Below are positions 5,443 through 7,161 of a stretch of DNA of 7,161 nucleotides, one piece after another. The position numbers and the translations under genes are program-made. Source of the stretch: Bacteroidales bacterium. Lineage in GTDB: Bacteria > Bacteroidota > Bacteroidia > Bacteroidales > Tenuifilaceae. Numbering within the stretch: the first letter of the stretch is position 1; each line of letters starts with the position of its first letter. The DNA lies in the NCBI GenBank assembly GCA_008933525.1, contig WBUV01000160.1, positions 1-7,161 of the forward strand, in the 5' to 3' direction. Below the pieces are notes generated by a model. The model ran no database searches. It was not told the origin of the DNA and worked only from the letters and a program-made list of their open reading frames with translations.

Positions 5443-6282
5443 ATGGCTTACAATTTATTGAAAGGTAAGAAGGGGTTGATTTTTGGAGCCCTAAACGACA
5501 AGTCTATTGCCTGGAAGGTGGCTGAAAGAGCCCACGAAGAGGGTGCCGAAATTGTACTATCCAATACTGCAGTGGCAATTAGAATGGGTACTGTTTCTGA
5601 ACTTGCCGAGAAGTGTAATTCTGTGGTAATTCCAGCCGATGCTACTAATGTTGCAGAGTTAGAGCACCTTATTTCCCAAACAATGATGCGATTTGGTGGT
5701 CAACTCGATTTTATTCTGCATTCAATCGGTATGTCGCCAAACGTTCGCAAGGGTAGAACTTACGATGACCTAGATTACGATTATTTGCAAAAAACACTTG
5801 ATATTTCAGCACTTTCGTTCCATAAAGTTTTGCAAACCAGTTGGAAGATGGACGCCATTAAGCGTGGTGGTTCTGTGGTTGCATTATCGTATATAGCTGC
5901 ACAACGTACACTTTATGGTTATAACGATATGGCCGACGCCAAAGCATTGCTAGAATCTATTGCTCGTAGTTTTGGATATATCTACGGAAGGGAGCGCGGA
6001 GTTCGCATCAACACAATCTCTCAGTCGCCAACTGAAACAACCGCAGGGGGAGGAGTTATGGGATTCGATGCTTTGCTCGATTTCTCCAACCGTATGTCGC
6101 CACTTGGCAATGCTGATGCGTTAGATTGTGCCGATTCCTGTATAATGATGTTCAGCGACTTGTCGCGTAAAATTACTATGCAAAATCTGTTTAACGATGG
6201 AGGATTCTCAAGTATGGGCATGAGCAACAAGGCAATGGCTATCTACAACAGAAATCTCGAAGAATGTAAGGACTGTAAGTAA
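5443..6282 (+). CDS. fabI: Enoyl-[acyl-carrier-protein] reductase (FabI)
   Basis: FabI reduces trans-2-enoyl-ACP to acyl-ACP with NAD(P)H, the last step of each fatty acid elongation cycle, in the cytosol. The 279-aa protein is a short-chain dehydrogenase of the FabI type. It has the nucleotide-binding GALNDKSIAW (15-24) in place of the usual GxxxGxG, LHSIGMSP (92-99), and the catalytic set Tyr150, Tyr160 and Lys167 in SYIAAQRTLYGYNDMADAK. That spacing (Y-x9-Y-x6-K) is the same as Tyr146, Tyr156 and Lys163 of E. coli FabI. INTISQSP (189-196) and the substrate-loop region (197-220) follow. The C-terminus carries a CxxC (Cys275-Cys278) in a short charged tail. The ATG follows an A/T-rich stretch without Shine-Dalgarno. 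It is 74 bp from recN with its own promoter candidates and converges on rpoD across a shared terminator. A plain SDR oxidoreductase is less likely given the extended Y-x9-Y-x6-K pattern. Confidence 0.88.
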   Translation: MAYNLLKGKKGLIFGALNDKSIAWKVAERAHEEGAEIVLSNTAVAIRMGTVSELAEKCNSVVIPADATNVAELEHLISQTMMRFGGQLDFILHSIGMSPNVRKGRTYDDLDYDYLQKTLDISALSFHKVLQTSWKMDAIKRGGSVVALSYIAAQRTLYGYNDMADAKALLESIARSFGYIYGRERGVRINTISQSPTETTAGGGVMGFDALLDFSNRMSPLGNADALDCADSCIMMFSDLSRKITMQNLFNDGGFSSMGMSNKAMAIYNRNLEECKDCK

Positions 6283-6302
6283 AGTAAATAGATATAAAAA
6301 AG

Positions 6303-6328
6303 AAAAACCCGCTTTAAGCGGGTTTTTT
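6303..6328. terminator. Bidirectional rho-independent terminator between fabI and rpoD
   Basis: CCCGC (6308-6312) and GCGGG (6318-6322) pair around a TTTAA loop. Flanking AAAAA (6303-6307) and a run of six Ts (6323-6328) extend the symmetry and supply a U-tract on either strand. It lies 21 nt past the fabI stop and 2 nt past the rpoD stop, so it serves both convergent genes. Confidence 0.92.
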
Positions 6329-6330
6329 GT

Positions 6331-7161
6331 TTATCCTAGGTACGATTTAAGTAATTTACTTCTTGAAGTATGACGCAATCTTCTAATTGCTTTTTCTTTA
6401 ATCTGACGAACCCTTTCGCGGGTTAAACCAAACTTTTCGCCAATTTCCTCAAGTGTCATTTCCTGGCAACCAATTCCGAAAAACAACTTAACAATATCGC
6501 GCTCTCTCTCGGTAAGTGTTGCTAACGAGCGTTCAATCTCACGGCTTAACGATTCGTTAATTAAACCACGGTCGGCATTTGGAGAATCATTGTTGATAAG
6601 AACGTCCAATAAACTATTGTCCTCTCCATCAACAAATGGAGCATCAACTGAAACGTGACGTCCGCTAACACGTAGTGTATCATTAACCTTTTCCTTTGGA
6701 AGTTCTAGCAAGGTTGCCAATTCCTCTGGCGAAGGAGTACGCTCAAATTCCTGCTCAAATTTCGAGAAAGCCTTGTTGATTTTATTTAAGGAACCAACTT
6801 GGTTCAATGGTAAACGTACAATTCTGGATTGTTCAGCTAAAGCTTGGAGAATTGACTGACGAATCCACCATACCGCGTATGAGATAAATTTAAAACCACG
6901 GGTTTCATCAAACTTCTCAGCAGCTTTAATCAAACCAAGGTTTCCTTCGTTGATAAGGTCGGGTAGGCTTAAGCCCTGATTCTGGTACTGTTTAGCCACC
7001 GATACGACGAAACGAAGGTTTGCTCTGGTAAGTTTTTCTAATGCTGCTTGGTCACCCTTCCTAATGCGCTGCGCTAATTCTACTTCCTCTTCAACTGTGA
7101 TAAGGTCTTCCTTTCCAATTTCCTGTAAGTACTTATCAAGCGAAGCGCTCTCTCTGTTAGT
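6331..7161 (-). CDS. rpoD: Primary sigma factor RpoD, Bacteroidota short type (5' end cut by window edge)
   Basis: RpoD directs RNA polymerase to housekeeping promoters. The frame stays open to the window edge, giving 276 visible residues from [16 protein letters not shown]. From memory, Bacteroidota RpoD is about 287 aa and starts MRQLKI(T)KSI just before this point, so about 10-11 codons are missing. The sigma regions are complete: 1.2 (about 3-40 of the visible part), 2 (44-113, with [34 protein letters not shown] and the promoter-reading [13 protein letters not shown]), 3 (120-200, with [16 protein letters not shown]) and 4 (205-270, with the helix-turn-helix [24 protein letters not shown]). 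Region 1.1 is absent, as in other members of the phylum. A GTG inside [11 protein letters not shown] (first base 6999) is an internal Val, not the start. It converges on fabI. Confidence 0.96.
   Translation of the reverse strand, partial: TNRESASLDKYLQEIGKEDLITVEEEVELAQRIRKGDQAALEKLTRANLRFVVSVAKQYQNQGLSLPDLINEGNLGLIKAAEKFDETRGFKFISYAVWWIRQSILQALAEQSRIVRLPLNQVGSLNKINKAFSKFEQEFERTPSPEELATLLELPKEKVNDTLRVSGRHVSVDAPFVDGEDNSLLDVLINNDSPNADRGLINESLSREIERSLATLTERERDIVKLFFGIGCQEMTLEEIGEKFGLTRERVRQIKEKAIRRLRHTSRSKLLKSYLG

Noticed and set aside
6021..6230. 69-codon minus-strand frame within fabI
   Set aside because: Antisense to a conserved part of FabI, with no supporting start context or similarity.
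6331..6999. rpoD starting at the GTG at 6999
   Set aside because: The frame continues upstream through [16 protein letters not shown] to the window edge with clear sigma region 1.2 similarity; the GTG is an internal Val in the conserved [11 protein letters not shown].

Overview
The window looks like chromosomal DNA of a Bacteroidota bacterium, probably Bacteroidales or a close relative. The evidence is a short primary sigma factor with no region 1.1, an omega-like RNA polymerase subunit of the Bacteroidota type, a DUF4835-like secreted protein, AT-rich start contexts with no Shine-Dalgarno motif, and promoter-like boxes of the Bacteroidota form TAnnTTTG. No mobile element, CRISPR array, tRNA or rRNA was seen. 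This is a core housekeeping region.

Layout. Bases 1-45 (minus strand) hold the first codons of a divergent gene that resembles a PLP-dependent class I/II aminotransferase. Bases 46-390 are an AT-rich divergent control region with a promoter candidate on each strand, a long imperfect inverted repeat and a possible 10-codon leader ORF. Bases 391-5368 carry five tightly packed plus-strand genes: bamD, an rpoZ-like gene, coaBC, a DUF4835-like gene and recN. Gaps are 13, 13 and 15 nt, with one TAATG stop/start overlap between rpoZ and coaBC, so this is very likely one operon. A 74-bp gap holds a weak hairpin with a T-tract and two promoter candidates, and is followed by fabI (5443-6282). A strong bidirectional terminator (6303-6328) separates fabI from the convergent rpoD, whose start lies just past the right edge.

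How the genes relate. The operon combines outer-membrane protein assembly (BamD), transcription (omega), coenzyme A synthesis (CoaBC) and DNA repair (RecN) with one secreted protein of unknown function. fabI supplies fatty acid elongation on acyl carrier protein, whose phosphopantetheine arm derives from CoA. The rpoZ-coaBC adjacency also occurs in other phyla (the Bacillus gmk-rpoZ-coaBC-priA order, from memory), which supports the omega call.

No clearly new system is visible. The observation most worth following is that CoaBC carries Asp and Ser at the positions equivalent to Asn125 and Cys158 of E. coli Dfp, two residues regarded as catalytic in the decarboxylase domain. Next come the divergent control region with its inverted repeat and leader ORF, and the uncharacterised DUF4835-like gene kept inside a housekeeping operon.
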